Made by a program: the position numbers and the translations under genes | From: an uncultured Collinsella sp. | GTDB lineage: Bacteria > Actinomycetota > Coriobacteriia > Coriobacteriales > Coriobacteriaceae | DNA length: 28,223 nt | NCBI GenBank assembly: GCA_938023705.1 | Contig: CALJDJ010000012.1 | Span: 1-28,223, forward strand | Direction of reading: 5' to 3' | Shown: positions 1 through 7,178 of the stretch, one piece after another | How the letters are laid out: each line of letters begins with the position of its first letter | Position numbering within the stretch: the first letter of the stretch is position 1 | The notes under the pieces: model-generated | Databases searched by the model: none | Seen by the model: only the letters and a program-made list of their open reading frames with translations | What the model was told of the DNA's origin: nothing

Positions 1-6
1 AGGGCG

Positions 7-28
7 GAGGCGGGGCATTCCCCGCCTC
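7..28 (+). terminator. GC-rich hairpin, possible terminator of an upstream gene
   Basis: A perfect 9-bp stem (GAGGCGGGG / CCCCGCCTC) closes on a 4-nt loop at the left edge of the window. The following bases are only weakly T-rich, so termination is uncertain. It would serve a plus-strand gene lying before the window. Confidence 0.3.
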
Positions 29-128
29 TTACACCACATCTCTGCGCGCTACCTTCACGCCACGCAAAACCTGCCTTTTCTGCCCCTGCCCGCCTCCGCG
101 CCACCCAAAAACTCATCCAACATTAATC

Positions 129-156
129 TTGGCTCAAGAATCGCTTAATCTATAAC
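129..156 (+). promoter_or_regulatory. Promoter of the DUF4342/two-component operon
   Basis: A -35 like TTGGCT (129-134) and a -10 like TATAAC (151-156) are spaced by 16 bp. Transcription would start near 163, giving a leader of about 110 nt before the ATG at 275. No other convincing sigma-70-type pair lies in the first 270 bases. The call is by inspection only. Confidence 0.5.
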
Positions 157-274
157 CTGCATCATAAAGTTCGACCAAGGGCGAGGCGGCACCGCGCAAC
201 GCAGGCCGGCGAACGCAACGCTCGCGCACGGGCAGATCGCCCGGCGTCGCGCCCATCGAACGAAAGGACAGGTC

Positions 275-817
275 ATGGACGACCTCGAAAAAGTTGAAAC
301 CATCCGCACCAAGTGCAACGTGAGCTACACCGACGCCAAGGCCGCGCTCGACGCCGCCGACGGCAACGTTCTGGACGCCATCATTTGGCTCGAGTCGCAG
401 GGCAAGACCCAGACCACATCGGCGCATGCCGCCACCGAGTCCGCACCAGTCGATGAGCCCTCTGCCGAGATGGTCGCCGCGCAGGCCGCCTACGAAAAGT
501 CGAGCGAAAAGACCGACTTCTCCAAGAAGATGGACAGCGTGTGGGAGTACCTCAAAAAGCTCTTCCGCCTGAGTCTGGACACCAAGTTTATCGCCACGCG
601 CCGCGATGCGATCATCCTCAACATTCCCATCCTGATCCCCATCGTCGCGCTGTTTGCCTGGGGCGCCACGATATGGCTGATGCTGATTGGCCTGTTCTTT
701 GGCATGCGCTACCGCATCGACAGCGACGGTGATGTACCCGGCAGCATCAATAACCTGATGGATCACGCCGCCGACGCCGCAGACGGCATCAAGCAAAATC
801 TCAACGACGACAAGTAA
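275..817 (+). CDS. UBA-like / DUF4342 domain membrane protein
   Basis: A 180-residue protein of unknown function. Residues about 1-43 form a UBA/TS-N-like three-helix domain (pattern VETIRTKCNVSYTDAKAAL...GNVLDAIIWLE), as in the N-terminus of elongation factor Ts. Residues 45-80 are a low-complexity linker. Residues 81-150 match the DUF4342 type, with a basic stretch followed by about 35 hydrophobic residues (112-146) that could span the membrane once or twice. The ATG at 275 is preceded by AAAGGA at a good distance. It is the first gene of an operon with a response regulator (18-nt gap) and kinase. This suggests a membrane or stress role linked to that signalling pair, but the link is inference. 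Domain names come from recognition of the sequence pattern. Confidence 0.8.
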   Translation: MDDLEKVETIRTKCNVSYTDAKAALDAADGNVLDAIIWLESQGKTQTTSAHAATESAPVDEPSAEMVAAQAAYEKSSEKTDFSKKMDSVWEYLKKLFRLSLDTKFIATRRDAIILNIPILIPIVALFAWGATIWLMLIGLFFGMRYRIDSDGDVPGSINNLMDHAADAADGIKQNLNDDK

Positions 818-835
818 TCGCAGACGGGGGCACGT

Positions 836-1595
<760 letters not shown>

Positions 1596-1612
<17 letters not shown>

Positions 1613-2891
1613 CGCCGAGGCCAAGCGCGTCACCTCCATCGCCCGCGCCATCAACTGGAGCTATATGTGGCGCCGTCTGATGAGCTATGTCTGGCTCGAT
1701 CTGTTGCTGATGGTGATTGCGGCGGCGATCCTCGTCTATGGATACAACCAGACGCTGCCCGACGGCGCGTTTACCGCAGGATGGATCCCCGGCGCCACCG
1801 TTCACGACATGTCGCTGACGCCCGCGCGCAGCTGGGACCCGACCACACTCACCTATACCGTCGAGCTTGCGCGTACCACCAAGACCTTCCCCCTCGCGCA
1901 GGACCTCGTCGCACTGTGGCCCCTCTATATCGTTGTTGCAGGTTGGCAGGTCATCGGCGTGCTCAACATGCTCGGCGGTGCCCGCCGTGTGCGCCGCACC
2001 ATGGCGCCGCTCAACGATCTGGCCCTGCGCGTGGACGAACTCGGCCGCATGCAGCTCTCCGGCGGCAAGATGGAAACGCTGGAGCAGGCCATCGAGCGCG
2101 CAAGCGTCGACTCGCCGAGCGTCACCACCGGCGACGCCGACCTGGCAAGCATCGAGGTCGCGCTCAACCGCCTGCTGCGCCAGATGCAAGAGGCAAAGCT
2201 GCAGCAGATGCGCTTTGTCAACGATGCAAGCCACGAGCTGCGCACGCCCATCGCGGTGATTCAGGGCTACGTAAACATGCTCGACCGCTGGGGCAAAGAC
2301 GACCCGGACGTGCTGGCGGAATCCATCGCATCCCTCAAGGCCGAAAGCGAGCACATGCAGGAGCTCGTGGAGCAGCTGCTGTTTTTGGCGCGCGGCGATG
2401 CCGGGCGCACGGTCCTGCGGCGCGCGAATACTAACCTGGCCGCACTGGTCAGCGAGGTATGCGAGGAGTCACAGATGATCGATACCGAGCACACGTATCG
2501 ACTGGCCTTTGACGCTGCGCTTGTCAGCGACTCGCGTTGCGATGCGTCCGTCGATGTGGCGCTCGTGAAGCAGGCTCTTCGCGTGATCGTGCAGAATGCC
2601 GCCAAGTACTCGGATGCGGGAACGCCCATCTCGTTTGGCGTAGCGCCGGATGCGGGCATGGGCACGATCGACATAAGCGTTGAGGACGAGGGTATCGGCA
2701 TGAACCAGGAATCCGCAGCTCACGCGTTCGAGCGGTTCTACCGCGCCGACAACGCGCGCGATGCCGGCGCGCAGGGCTCGGGTCTGGGGCTTGCCATTGC
2801 CAAGTGGATCGTCGATAGCCATGGCGGTGTCATCGGTGTGACCTCGGTCGAAGGGGTCGGCAGCCGCTTTACGATTCGCCTGCCACGGTAG
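1596..2891 (+). CDS. Sensor histidine kinase, partner of the upstream regulator
   Basis: A 431-residue membrane kinase. A first membrane segment lies at about 29-49 and a second at about 104-126, enclosing a short extracytoplasmic loop of about 55 residues. A HAMP-like linker follows. The dimerization/phospho-acceptor helix carries H213 in NDASHELRTPIAV. The ATPase domain has the N box (N334, VIVQNAAKYS), G1 (VEDEGIGM, D364) and G2 (GSGLGL, 394-399). The start at 1596 was chosen because GGGGTGGG lies just upstream and the protein then includes a basic N-terminal tail; the ATG at 1665 is an alternative. The 17-nt overlap with the response regulator gene supports a cognate pair. The small sensor loop suggests sensing in or near the membrane. 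Confidence 0.93.
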
Positions 2892-2910
2892 GGATGCCCC
2901 CTCGTGGATC

Positions 2911-3091
2911 GAGGTCTAATACTTTTCCCGAGAAGTGAACGACCATATTCGGACCCCCGAAGCATCCGCATTTTTCGGCCGCAAAATCGCAGGATTCCAG
3001 CATCGAAACTGCAGGAAACGATGCCCTTAAAGTGTCGATGCTTCGGGGGGCTGATTTGTCTCGTTCACTTCTCGGAAAAGTATTAGACTTC
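2911..3091. repeat. 181-bp nested palindrome after the kinase gene
   Basis: The outer arms (2911-2942 and 3061-3091) are 32 and 31 nt and pair almost perfectly, with one extra C on the left and one G/A difference. Symmetric 11-nt gaps follow, and then a second perfect 13-bp inverted repeat (2954-2966 with 3037-3049, CCCCCGAAGCATC). The centre is about 70 nt. No target-site duplication is visible at the edges. A run of six T lies just after it (3094-3099), so on the plus strand it could also terminate the two-component operon. It may be a dispersed extragenic element; copy number cannot be judged from one window. Confidence 0.85.
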
Positions 3092-3133
3092 GGTTTTTTG
3101 ACCGTTGCAAAAGTCGATCCCTCGGCATAAATA

Positions 3134-3166
3134 AAGGGATAAGGCCATACGGCCCTATCCCTTTTT
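3134..3166 (-). terminator. Terminator of the VOC/PTS IIB operon (possibly bidirectional)
   Basis: The stem AAAGGGATAAGGCC / GGCCCTATCCCTTT closes on an ATAC loop, with one A/C opposition. The arms are flanked by T-rich sequence on both strands (TTTTT on plus, TTTATTTA on minus). It lies 22 bases past the stop of the minus-strand VOC gene and faces the end of the plus-strand kinase operon. Confidence 0.75.
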
Positions 3167-3188
3167 GCTAACTAAAGCAGCTCGTGCG

Positions 3189-3563
3189 CTACTCGCGGCA
3201 CAGGTGCACGGCGAAGCCGGCGAACTCGCGCTTAAAGTACACGAGCTTGGTGCTACCGTCGGGCAGCAGCGCGCGCGACTCCTCGTTGACCTCGAGCCCG
3301 CGCTCGGCAAACCACTTCTCGGCCGCATCGATGTCGTTGACAGCAAAGCCAATGTGGCCCTTGGTGCCACGACCGTTCTGCTTCATAACCTCGACCAGCG
3401 AATCGTTAAAGTACGAAACCGGGGTCTCGATAACAGGCAGGCCCATCATCGTCGAGAACAGCTCCGCGATCTCCAAGGCGTCTGCCGGGTCGGCGGCGTT
3501 AATGCCCACATGGGCAACGCGCATACCAAAGAGCTCTACCGGATTGGCGTTCTGCTCACTCAT
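3189..3563 (-). CDS. VOC-superfamily (glyoxalase/dioxygenase fold) protein
   Basis: A 124-residue single-domain protein with the vicinal-oxygen-chelate pattern. The first beta-alpha module starts with VAHVGINAADPADALEIAELF and the second with GHIGFAVNDIDAAEKWFAERG. His18, His69 and a C-terminal acidic or His position could supply metal ligands, but this cannot be settled by eye. The gene follows a GatB-type PTS IIB by 11 nt and so is probably cotranscribed. This suggests a role in sugar-acid or sugar-phosphate metabolism, but the substrate is unknown. Glyoxalase I activity should not be assumed. Confidence 0.8.
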   Translation of the reverse strand: MSEQNANPVELFGMRVAHVGINAADPADALEIAELFSTMMGLPVIETPVSYFNDSLVEVMKQNGRGTKGHIGFAVNDIDAAEKWFAERGLEVNEESRALLPDGSTKLVYFKREFAGFAVHLCRE

Positions 3564-3574
3564 GCAGGCAGCGC

Positions 3575-3862
3575 CTACTGAGCCATGACGTCAAGAACGG
3601 CCTTCTCGGCAGCGACGCGGTTCATGCCGGTCATGAAGGGCACGCCGCTCACGTACGGGCAGGTGAGGCCCTCGGGGGCAACGGTGGTGGCGATCAGCAG
3701 GTCGGCGCCCTCGTCGCAAGCGTCCTTGGCCTCGGAGATGGCGCACTGCACGATCTCATACTTGCCGGCATAACCGTTGGCGTCGAGCATGGTGGCGACC
3801 TTCTGAGCAACGAGCGTGGAAGTAGCAGCGCCAGCACCGCAAGCCAAAACGATCTTCTTCAT
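3575..3862 (-). CDS. PTS sugar transporter subunit IIB, galactitol (GatB) type
   Basis: A 95-residue cytoplasmic phosphocarrier. The N-terminus KKIVLACGAGAATST carries the P-loop-like motif and the phosphorylated cysteine, Cys8, typical of GatB/SgaB-type IIB proteins. The whole domain is present at normal length. GGGAGA precedes the ATG at a good distance. Neither a IIA nor a IIC gene lies beside it; its only partner is the downstream VOC gene. It may phosphorylate via a transporter encoded elsewhere, or act as a regulator that reports PTS state. The substrate is unknown. Confidence 0.88.
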   Translation of the reverse strand: MKKIVLACGAGAATSTLVAQKVATMLDANGYAGKYEIVQCAISEAKDACDEGADLLIATTVAPEGLTCPYVSGVPFMTGMNRVAAEKAVLDVMAQ

Positions 3863-3964
3863 AGGTAATGTCTCCCTTCATGGTTTACTTTAGGTAAGTG
3901 TACCGCAGCGAGCGATGGCGCTCGGCCTCGATGAGCTTTTATGCCAGTTTGCTTGCGCGCTGCG

Positions 3965-4010
3965 TATAATACATCTAGTACGTGTTGCCATACCGCTCGC
4001 TTTACGAGCG
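3965..4010 (+). promoter_or_regulatory. -10 element and leader hairpin of the helical-repeat gene
   Basis: A perfect TATAAT (3965-3970) is present, with only a weak -35 at the expected distance. The predicted leader of about 50 nt contains a perfect stem CGCTCG (3994-3999) / CGAGCG (4005-4010) with a 5-nt loop. This ends 3 nt before the AAGGA ribosome-binding site, so the stem could affect translation. Confidence 0.5.
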
Positions 4011-4025
4011 ACTAAGGACCTTAAT

Positions 4026-4649
4026 ATGCCCGATTCCCGCACCCTCTGGACCGCCGTCGTTATCATCTGCATCGCCGTGTCGGTATTCTTTAGCGTCAAA
4101 AAACGTACCACGTTTAAGCGCCTGCAGCAGCTTATGGCTGCCAAGCGGTGGGACGAGTTCGATCGCCTGCTCGACGCCAAGCTCACCAGCATGCTGTACC
4201 CGCGCTATAACCGAGACTACCTGCGCCTGAACTCCTATCTGCTGCGCGAGGACCACAAGCGTGCCGACGAGATGTTCGATTTGCTGTTGGGGCTCAACCT
4301 GCCCAAGATGCAGCGCGTCGACCTGGTGATCAAAGCTTTTAACTATTACGTTGGCCAGGAGGACCGCAAAAAGTCCAAGGAGCTCCTGCACGAGATCAAG
4401 GGCTTTGAGGGCGGTCAGGCCGAGGCAGTCGCGCACGAATGCCAACTGATGTACGACACGATGATTCTCAAGCGCCACAACGACATTCCCGAGCTGGAGC
4501 GCATGCTCGAGGATGTCGGCGACGACCCGGTCAAGCGCTGCCGCCTGGAGTACCTGCTGGCCCTGCAATACCAGAACAAGGGCGACGAAGCCAAGTTCCA
4601 GGAGTTCCTGGAGAAGTCGGGCCAACACTCGATGGCCGTCAACGCGTAA
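4026..4649 (+). CDS. Membrane-anchored helical-repeat (TPR-like) protein of unknown function
   Basis: A 207-residue protein. Residues 7-25 (TLWTAVVIICIAVSVFFSV) form one N-terminal membrane anchor followed by a basic KKR stop-transfer stretch. The rest is almost wholly alpha-helical, in paired amphipathic helices resembling tetratricopeptide repeats (for example NKGDEAKFQEFLEKSG near the end). AAGGA at 4014-4018 with a 7-nt spacing decides the ATG at 4026 over the in-frame one at 3915, which would lie upstream of the TATAAT. It stands alone between a divergent PTS gene and tRNA-Leu. I do not recognise a named family. Confidence 0.75.
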   Translation: MPDSRTLWTAVVIICIAVSVFFSVKKRTTFKRLQQLMAAKRWDEFDRLLDAKLTSMLYPRYNRDYLRLNSYLLREDHKRADEMFDLLLGLNLPKMQRVDLVIKAFNYYVGQEDRKKSKELLHEIKGFEGGQAEAVAHECQLMYDTMILKRHNDIPELERMLEDVGDDPVKRCRLEYLLALQYQNKGDEAKFQEFLEKSGQHSMAVNA

Positions 4650-4680
4650 CGGACGGCTTGTGCTAGACTTCTAGTCTCAC

Positions 4681-4765
4681 GGGGGCGTGGCGGAATTGGC
4701 ATACGCAGGAGACTTAAAATCTCTCGCCGCAAGGATTGTGGGTTCGAGTCCCACCGCCCCTACCA
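4681..4765 (+). tRNA. tRNA-Leu, anticodon UAA
   Basis: An 85-nt class II tRNA with encoded CCA. The acceptor stem GGGGGCG (4681-4687) pairs with CGCCCCT (4755-4761), followed by discriminator A and CCA. The anticodon stem GGAGA/TCTCT holds loop CTTAAAA with anticodon TAA (4715-4717). A long variable arm and the T arm GTGGG-TTCGAGT-CCCAC complete it. The identity is Leu, decoding UUA (and UUG by wobble). Confidence 0.97.
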
Positions 4766-4777
4766 CGTATTGTTTAT

Positions 4778-4815
4778 GGGCCCGTGTCCCCAAGGGATGC
4801 GGGCCCGTTTCTTTT
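4778..4815 (+). terminator. Terminator of tRNA-Leu
   Basis: A long GC-rich stem, GGGCCCGTGTCCC pairing with GGGATGCGGGCCC through two G-T wobbles, closes on a 3-nt loop and is followed by GTTTCTTTT. It begins 12 nt after the tRNA CCA end. Confidence 0.9.
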
Positions 4816-4820
4816 AGATG

Positions 4821-4940
4821 CTGGTGGGGCTCGAACCCGCGAGGGGGCGAGCGTCAAGCGGACGCGCAGCGTCCGCAGCGAGCCGGCGAAGGCGCCGGCA
4901 GGCGGCCGAAGCCGGTGCGTATTTGCGCAGCAAATGCGCA
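4821..4940. repeat. GC-rich array of consecutive hairpins after tRNA-Leu
   Basis: Four stem-loops follow one another with almost no spacer. They are GCGGACG/CGTCCGC (4858-4876), GCCGGCG/CGCCGGC (4882-4899), CGGC-CGAA-GCCG (4903-4914) and an 11-bp stem with one wobble (4916-4926 with 4930-4940). Before them, 4822-4845 resembles the reverse complement of a tRNA T arm (GTGGGGCTCGAACCC). The array separates two copies of the tRNA 3' end plus terminator. No open reading frame or ribosome-binding site supports a gene. It may be a structured RNA, an attachment-site remnant or a dispersed repeat. Confidence 0.75.
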
Positions 4941-4943
4941 GAC

Positions 4944-4961
4944 GTCCCACCGCCCCTACCA
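4944..4961 (+). repeat. Second copy of the tRNA-Leu 3' end
   Basis: Eighteen bases repeat exactly the last part of tRNA-Leu (4748-4765), from the T-stem to CCA, at an offset of 196 bp. The rest of a tRNA is absent, so this is not a functional gene. Together with the copied terminator that follows, it looks like a partial duplication or the footprint of an element that inserted at the tRNA 3' end. Confidence 0.9.
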
Positions 4962-4973
4962 TTTGGCTTTTAC

Positions 4974-5011
4974 GGGCCCGTGTCCCCCGGGGATGCGGGC
5001 TCATTTCTTTT
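4974..5011 (+). terminator. Diverged second copy of the tRNA-Leu terminator
   Basis: It has the same design and nearly the same sequence as the hairpin at 4778-4815. The stem is GGGCCCGTGTCCCC / GGGGATGCGGGCTC and the tail ATTTCTTTT. Its loop and some arm positions have changed in a way that keeps pairing (wobble or added GC pair). This suggests that the structure has been maintained since duplication. Confidence 0.8.
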
Positions 5012-5083
5012 GAACGCCGTCAACTGCAGAGCAGATAATTTGGGACGGGGCTTTTTTGACTGCCCATATCAACCCAAGGACTG

Positions 5084-5125
5084 TCCCCAGGTGCCGGCAG
5101 AAAAGGAACATCCCTAAGTGCCGGC
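5084..5125. repeat. Two short direct repeats with 27-bp period
   Basis: TCCCCAGGTGCCGGC (5084-5098) recurs as TCCCTAAGTGCCGGC (5111-5125), 13 of 15 bases identical. It lies in the noncoding stretch between the tRNA region and the phosphatase gene. No gene is visible here. Confidence 0.55.
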
Positions 5126-5131
5126 TGTTGA

Positions 5132-5196
5132 GTTGCGGTGGAATAGGGACTGTTTGGGGCCCGAAAGGGCGATTTTAGTCCATATTTCAACGCAAC
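5132..5196. repeat. Nested palindrome directly after the ppx stop codon
   Basis: Outer 20-nt arms (5132-5151 and 5177-5196) match with three differences and enclose an inner GCCC-GAAA-GGGC hairpin (5159-5170). The right arm touches the stop codon of the minus-strand phosphatase gene at 5197-5199. There is no clear T run after it on the minus strand, so it is not a classic terminator. It could protect the mRNA 3' end or be a dispersed extragenic repeat. Confidence 0.7.
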
Positions 5197-6201
5197 TTAT
5201 TGGAGGACGCTGAGGCTCGGGGTCCAGCCGATGGTGGGTAGCTCACCGTCGAGAGCCTCGTTAATGGTGGCGGCCATGCCGGCAAGCAGGCTGTTCTCGC
5301 TTACGGTGAGCGTGTCGTAGCCGCCGGCTCGCATAAGCTCGCGAATCACCACGGCACCAGCCAAGATCACGCCCGCGCGTTTGGGCTGTACACCCGGTAG
5401 CGCGGCGATGCCTTCCGCGTCCAACACAGACATGCGCTCGATAGCGGCCGAGACCTGCCCCAGCGACAGCTCGCGTAGGTGCACAAAGCTCGAATCGTAC
5501 GGTTCCAGCTCGTGGACCAGAGCCACCAGCGTAGTCACCGTGCCGCCCACCGCGACTAAGCGTTCGGCGCGCTCAAAGTCGACAGGCAGGCCCTCAAAAT
5601 AGGCGGCGAACTGCTCGCCTGCCCACGCGGCAGCGGCAGCAAGCTCGCCATCCGCGGGCGGCAACGCGGAGAAAAAGCGCTCCGTCACGCGACGGCAACC
5701 GATGTCCAGCGAGCGCGTTCCCTCCAGCGCAAAGACGCTGCGCTCCGGAGCGTATACGCCCGTCGCGAGCTCCGTGGAGCCGCCGCCCGAATCCGCGACG
5801 ATGATGCGCTCGCCGGCAAAGTCGTGCGCCACGCCAAAAAATGTCAGGCGCGCCTCGACCTCGCCCGGAATCACCTGTGGTTTGAGCCCCAACTCGCGCA
5901 GGCCGTCCAGCAGCAGCGCGGCATTGGACGCATCGCGCGCGGCACTCGTGCACGTGGTGCAGACGCACACGGCCCCAAAGGCACGGGCCTCGTCCACAAA
6001 CATGTGACACGCAGCGAGCACACGCTCAACGGCCGCCTCGCAAAAGCGGCCCGTCGCGTCCACGCCCTCGCCCAGGTCGGTAATCTCGGTATGCTTGGAC
6101 GATTCCACGATTGCCCCGGCCTCGACCTGGGCCAACACCAGTCGCGACGACACCGTTCCCAGGTCGATCGCGGCTACCTTATAGCGTTTGCAATTTGTCA
6201 T
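5197..6201 (-). CDS. Ppx/GppA-family phosphatase
   Basis: A 334-residue cytoplasmic enzyme of the sugar kinase/actin fold that hydrolyses polyphosphate or pppGpp. The phosphate-1 loop AAIDLGTVSSRLVLAQV lies near the N-terminus. The phosphate-2 motif IIVADSGGGSTELATG and the RSLDIGCRRVTERFF helix follow, and the adenosine-type region AVGGTVTTLVAL is present. The length fits the short Ppx form common in Actinobacteria, lacking the C-terminal HD-like domain. It follows the FtsB-like gene by 20 nt and shares its strand, an order also common in Actinobacteria downstream of eno. Polyphosphatase and (p)ppGpp hydrolase activities cannot be told apart by sequence here. Confidence 0.92.
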   Translation of the reverse strand: MTNCKRYKVAAIDLGTVSSRLVLAQVEAGAIVESSKHTEITDLGEGVDATGRFCEAAVERVLAACHMFVDEARAFGAVCVCTTCTSAARDASNAALLLDGLRELGLKPQVIPGEVEARLTFFGVAHDFAGERIIVADSGGGSTELATGVYAPERSVFALEGTRSLDIGCRRVTERFFSALPPADGELAAAAAWAGEQFAAYFEGLPVDFERAERLVAVGGTVTTLVALVHELEPYDSSFVHLRELSLGQVSAAIERMSVLDAEGIAALPGVQPKRAGVILAGAVVIRELMRAGGYDTLTVSENSLLAGMAATINEALDGELPTIGWTPSLSVLQ

Positions 6202-6221
6202 TGCGGGCTCCCCTCTGGGCG

Positions 6222-6983
6222 CTACTCGCCGCTGGACGCGACCGTCTGGCCTTCGACGCCGCTAAACCCAAACAGCATGTCGAGCGTCTGAATGTACCAC
6301 GGCGCGTCCTTGCCGACTTCTTCGATTTCCTTGGCCACTTCGCTGGCCTTCTTGGCGTTTGAGGACTTTTTGCTCGACGACGAGTCAGAATCGTCGTCCA
6401 AGCCTAGCACGTCAATCTTCTTCTCGCCGGGCATCACCAGGCCCAGGTCCTCGGACGCCGCGTCCTTGATACCCTCCTCCGAGAGCAGCTTGTCGACGCT
6501 TTTTTGCAGGTCGTCGTTATATTGCTCGCGAATCTCGACCTGCTTGGCCAAGATGTCGCTCGAGCGTTTTGCCACATACAGGTCGCGCACGGGGAAGTAC
6601 AGGCTCACGAGCGCCAGGGCGACGACAATGCCAACAAACAGCCCTCGCTGGGGACCGTGGGTAAAGTCGTAGATTGCCTTGACCACCGCATTGTCGTTGG
6701 CGTAGCGCATAAAGTCCGAGCCCGAAAGACGGCTCGAAGGCCTGCTCGATTTGTCGTGTGCCTGAGTCGAGGGACGCGATGCATGCGACGAACGTGGCGG
6801 GCGCACCGGTCCATCTGCCGAAGTATTCGATTGAGCATTGGGGCGCGAGGTGCTTGTCGGGCGCTGCGCGGAGCGGTCGGCACCGGCGTAGGCGGACCCA
6901 CCGAGCTGCACCGTGCGCGCACGGCGAGGCGACGGCTCGCGCGAACCGGCGGAATAGTACCTGTTGTCGTAAATCTGATCCAT
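6222..6983 (-). CDS. Septum formation initiator family (FtsB/DivIC-like) protein
   Basis: A 253-residue bitopic membrane protein likely to join the FtsQ/DivIB-FtsL division complex. Residues 1-95 are a long Ser/Pro/Arg-rich, presumably disordered cytoplasmic tail. One membrane segment lies at about 114-132 (LFVGIVVALALVSLYF). A coiled coil follows outside (about 138-170), then the typical GIKDAASEDLGLVMPGE stretch and an acidic/Ser-rich C-terminus. The start MDQIYDNRYY at 6983 is the natural one; longer in-frame starts run through the intergenic region. The ribosome-binding site is weak. It lies between eno and ppx, the usual Actinobacterial neighbourhood, which supports the call. Confidence 0.85.
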   Translation of the reverse strand: MDQIYDNRYYSAGSREPSPRRARTVQLGGSAYAGADRSAQRPTSTSRPNAQSNTSADGPVRPPRSSHASRPSTQAHDKSSRPSSRLSGSDFMRYANDNAVVKAIYDFTHGPQRGLFVGIVVALALVSLYFPVRDLYVAKRSSDILAKQVEIREQYNDDLQKSVDKLLSEEGIKDAASEDLGLVMPGEKKIDVLGLDDDSDSSSSKKSSNAKKASEVAKEIEEVGKDAPWYIQTLDMLFGFSGVEGQTVASSGE

Positions 6984-7074
6984 GTGCGCCTTGTGCGGTT
7001 GAGGTTTGTTTGCGCTAAGTCCTTTAGTTATAGCACGAGCGCCTGCACCGCCTTCGCCAGCCTTTGCTCGACAT

Positions 7075-7106
7075 AAAAAAGGCGCTGAGCCGTATGGCCC
7101 AGCGCC
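7075..7106 (-). terminator. Terminator of enolase
   Basis: Read on the minus strand, the stem GGCGCTGGGCC / GGCTCAGCGCC with an ATAC loop is followed by TTTTTT. It lies 72 nt after the enolase stop, so ftsB-ppx probably has its own promoter (a TATAAC on the minus strand at 7027-7032 is a candidate -10). Confidence 0.9.
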
Positions 7107-7178
7107 CATGGCGCTTTGCAGCATCCAGTCAAGGCGGGACGGAACCGAGTCAGCCTCCCCCTCGCCAAATTCGTCCGT

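Noticed and set aside
2904..3086. 60-codon ORF over the large palindrome
   Set aside because: The reading frame is made by the inverted repeat itself. There is no good Shine-Dalgarno sequence and no protein-like pattern.
2905..3097. MITE with target-site duplication
   Set aside because: The bases flanking the outer arms (GATC on the left, GGTT on the right) do not match, so no duplication supports transposition.
3164..3177. TTTGCTAACTAAAG as a third metal-regulator-like box
   Set aside because: It resembles the eno box but lies after the stop of the VOC gene in a terminator tail, with no promoter nearby. Chance is likelier.
4822..4850. Possible second tRNA on the minus strand
   Set aside because: The reverse complement has a T-loop-like GGTTCGAGCCCC followed by ACCA, but there is no room for an acceptor stem and no D or anticodon arm.
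4821..4940. CRISPR-like array
   Set aside because: The hairpins differ in sequence and spacing. There are no identical repeats with unique spacers and no cas genes.
4687..5117. Several ORFs of about 100 codons over the tRNA and hairpin array
   Set aside because: They start inside or near tRNA-Leu and run through terminators and repeats. Noncoding structure explains the region better.
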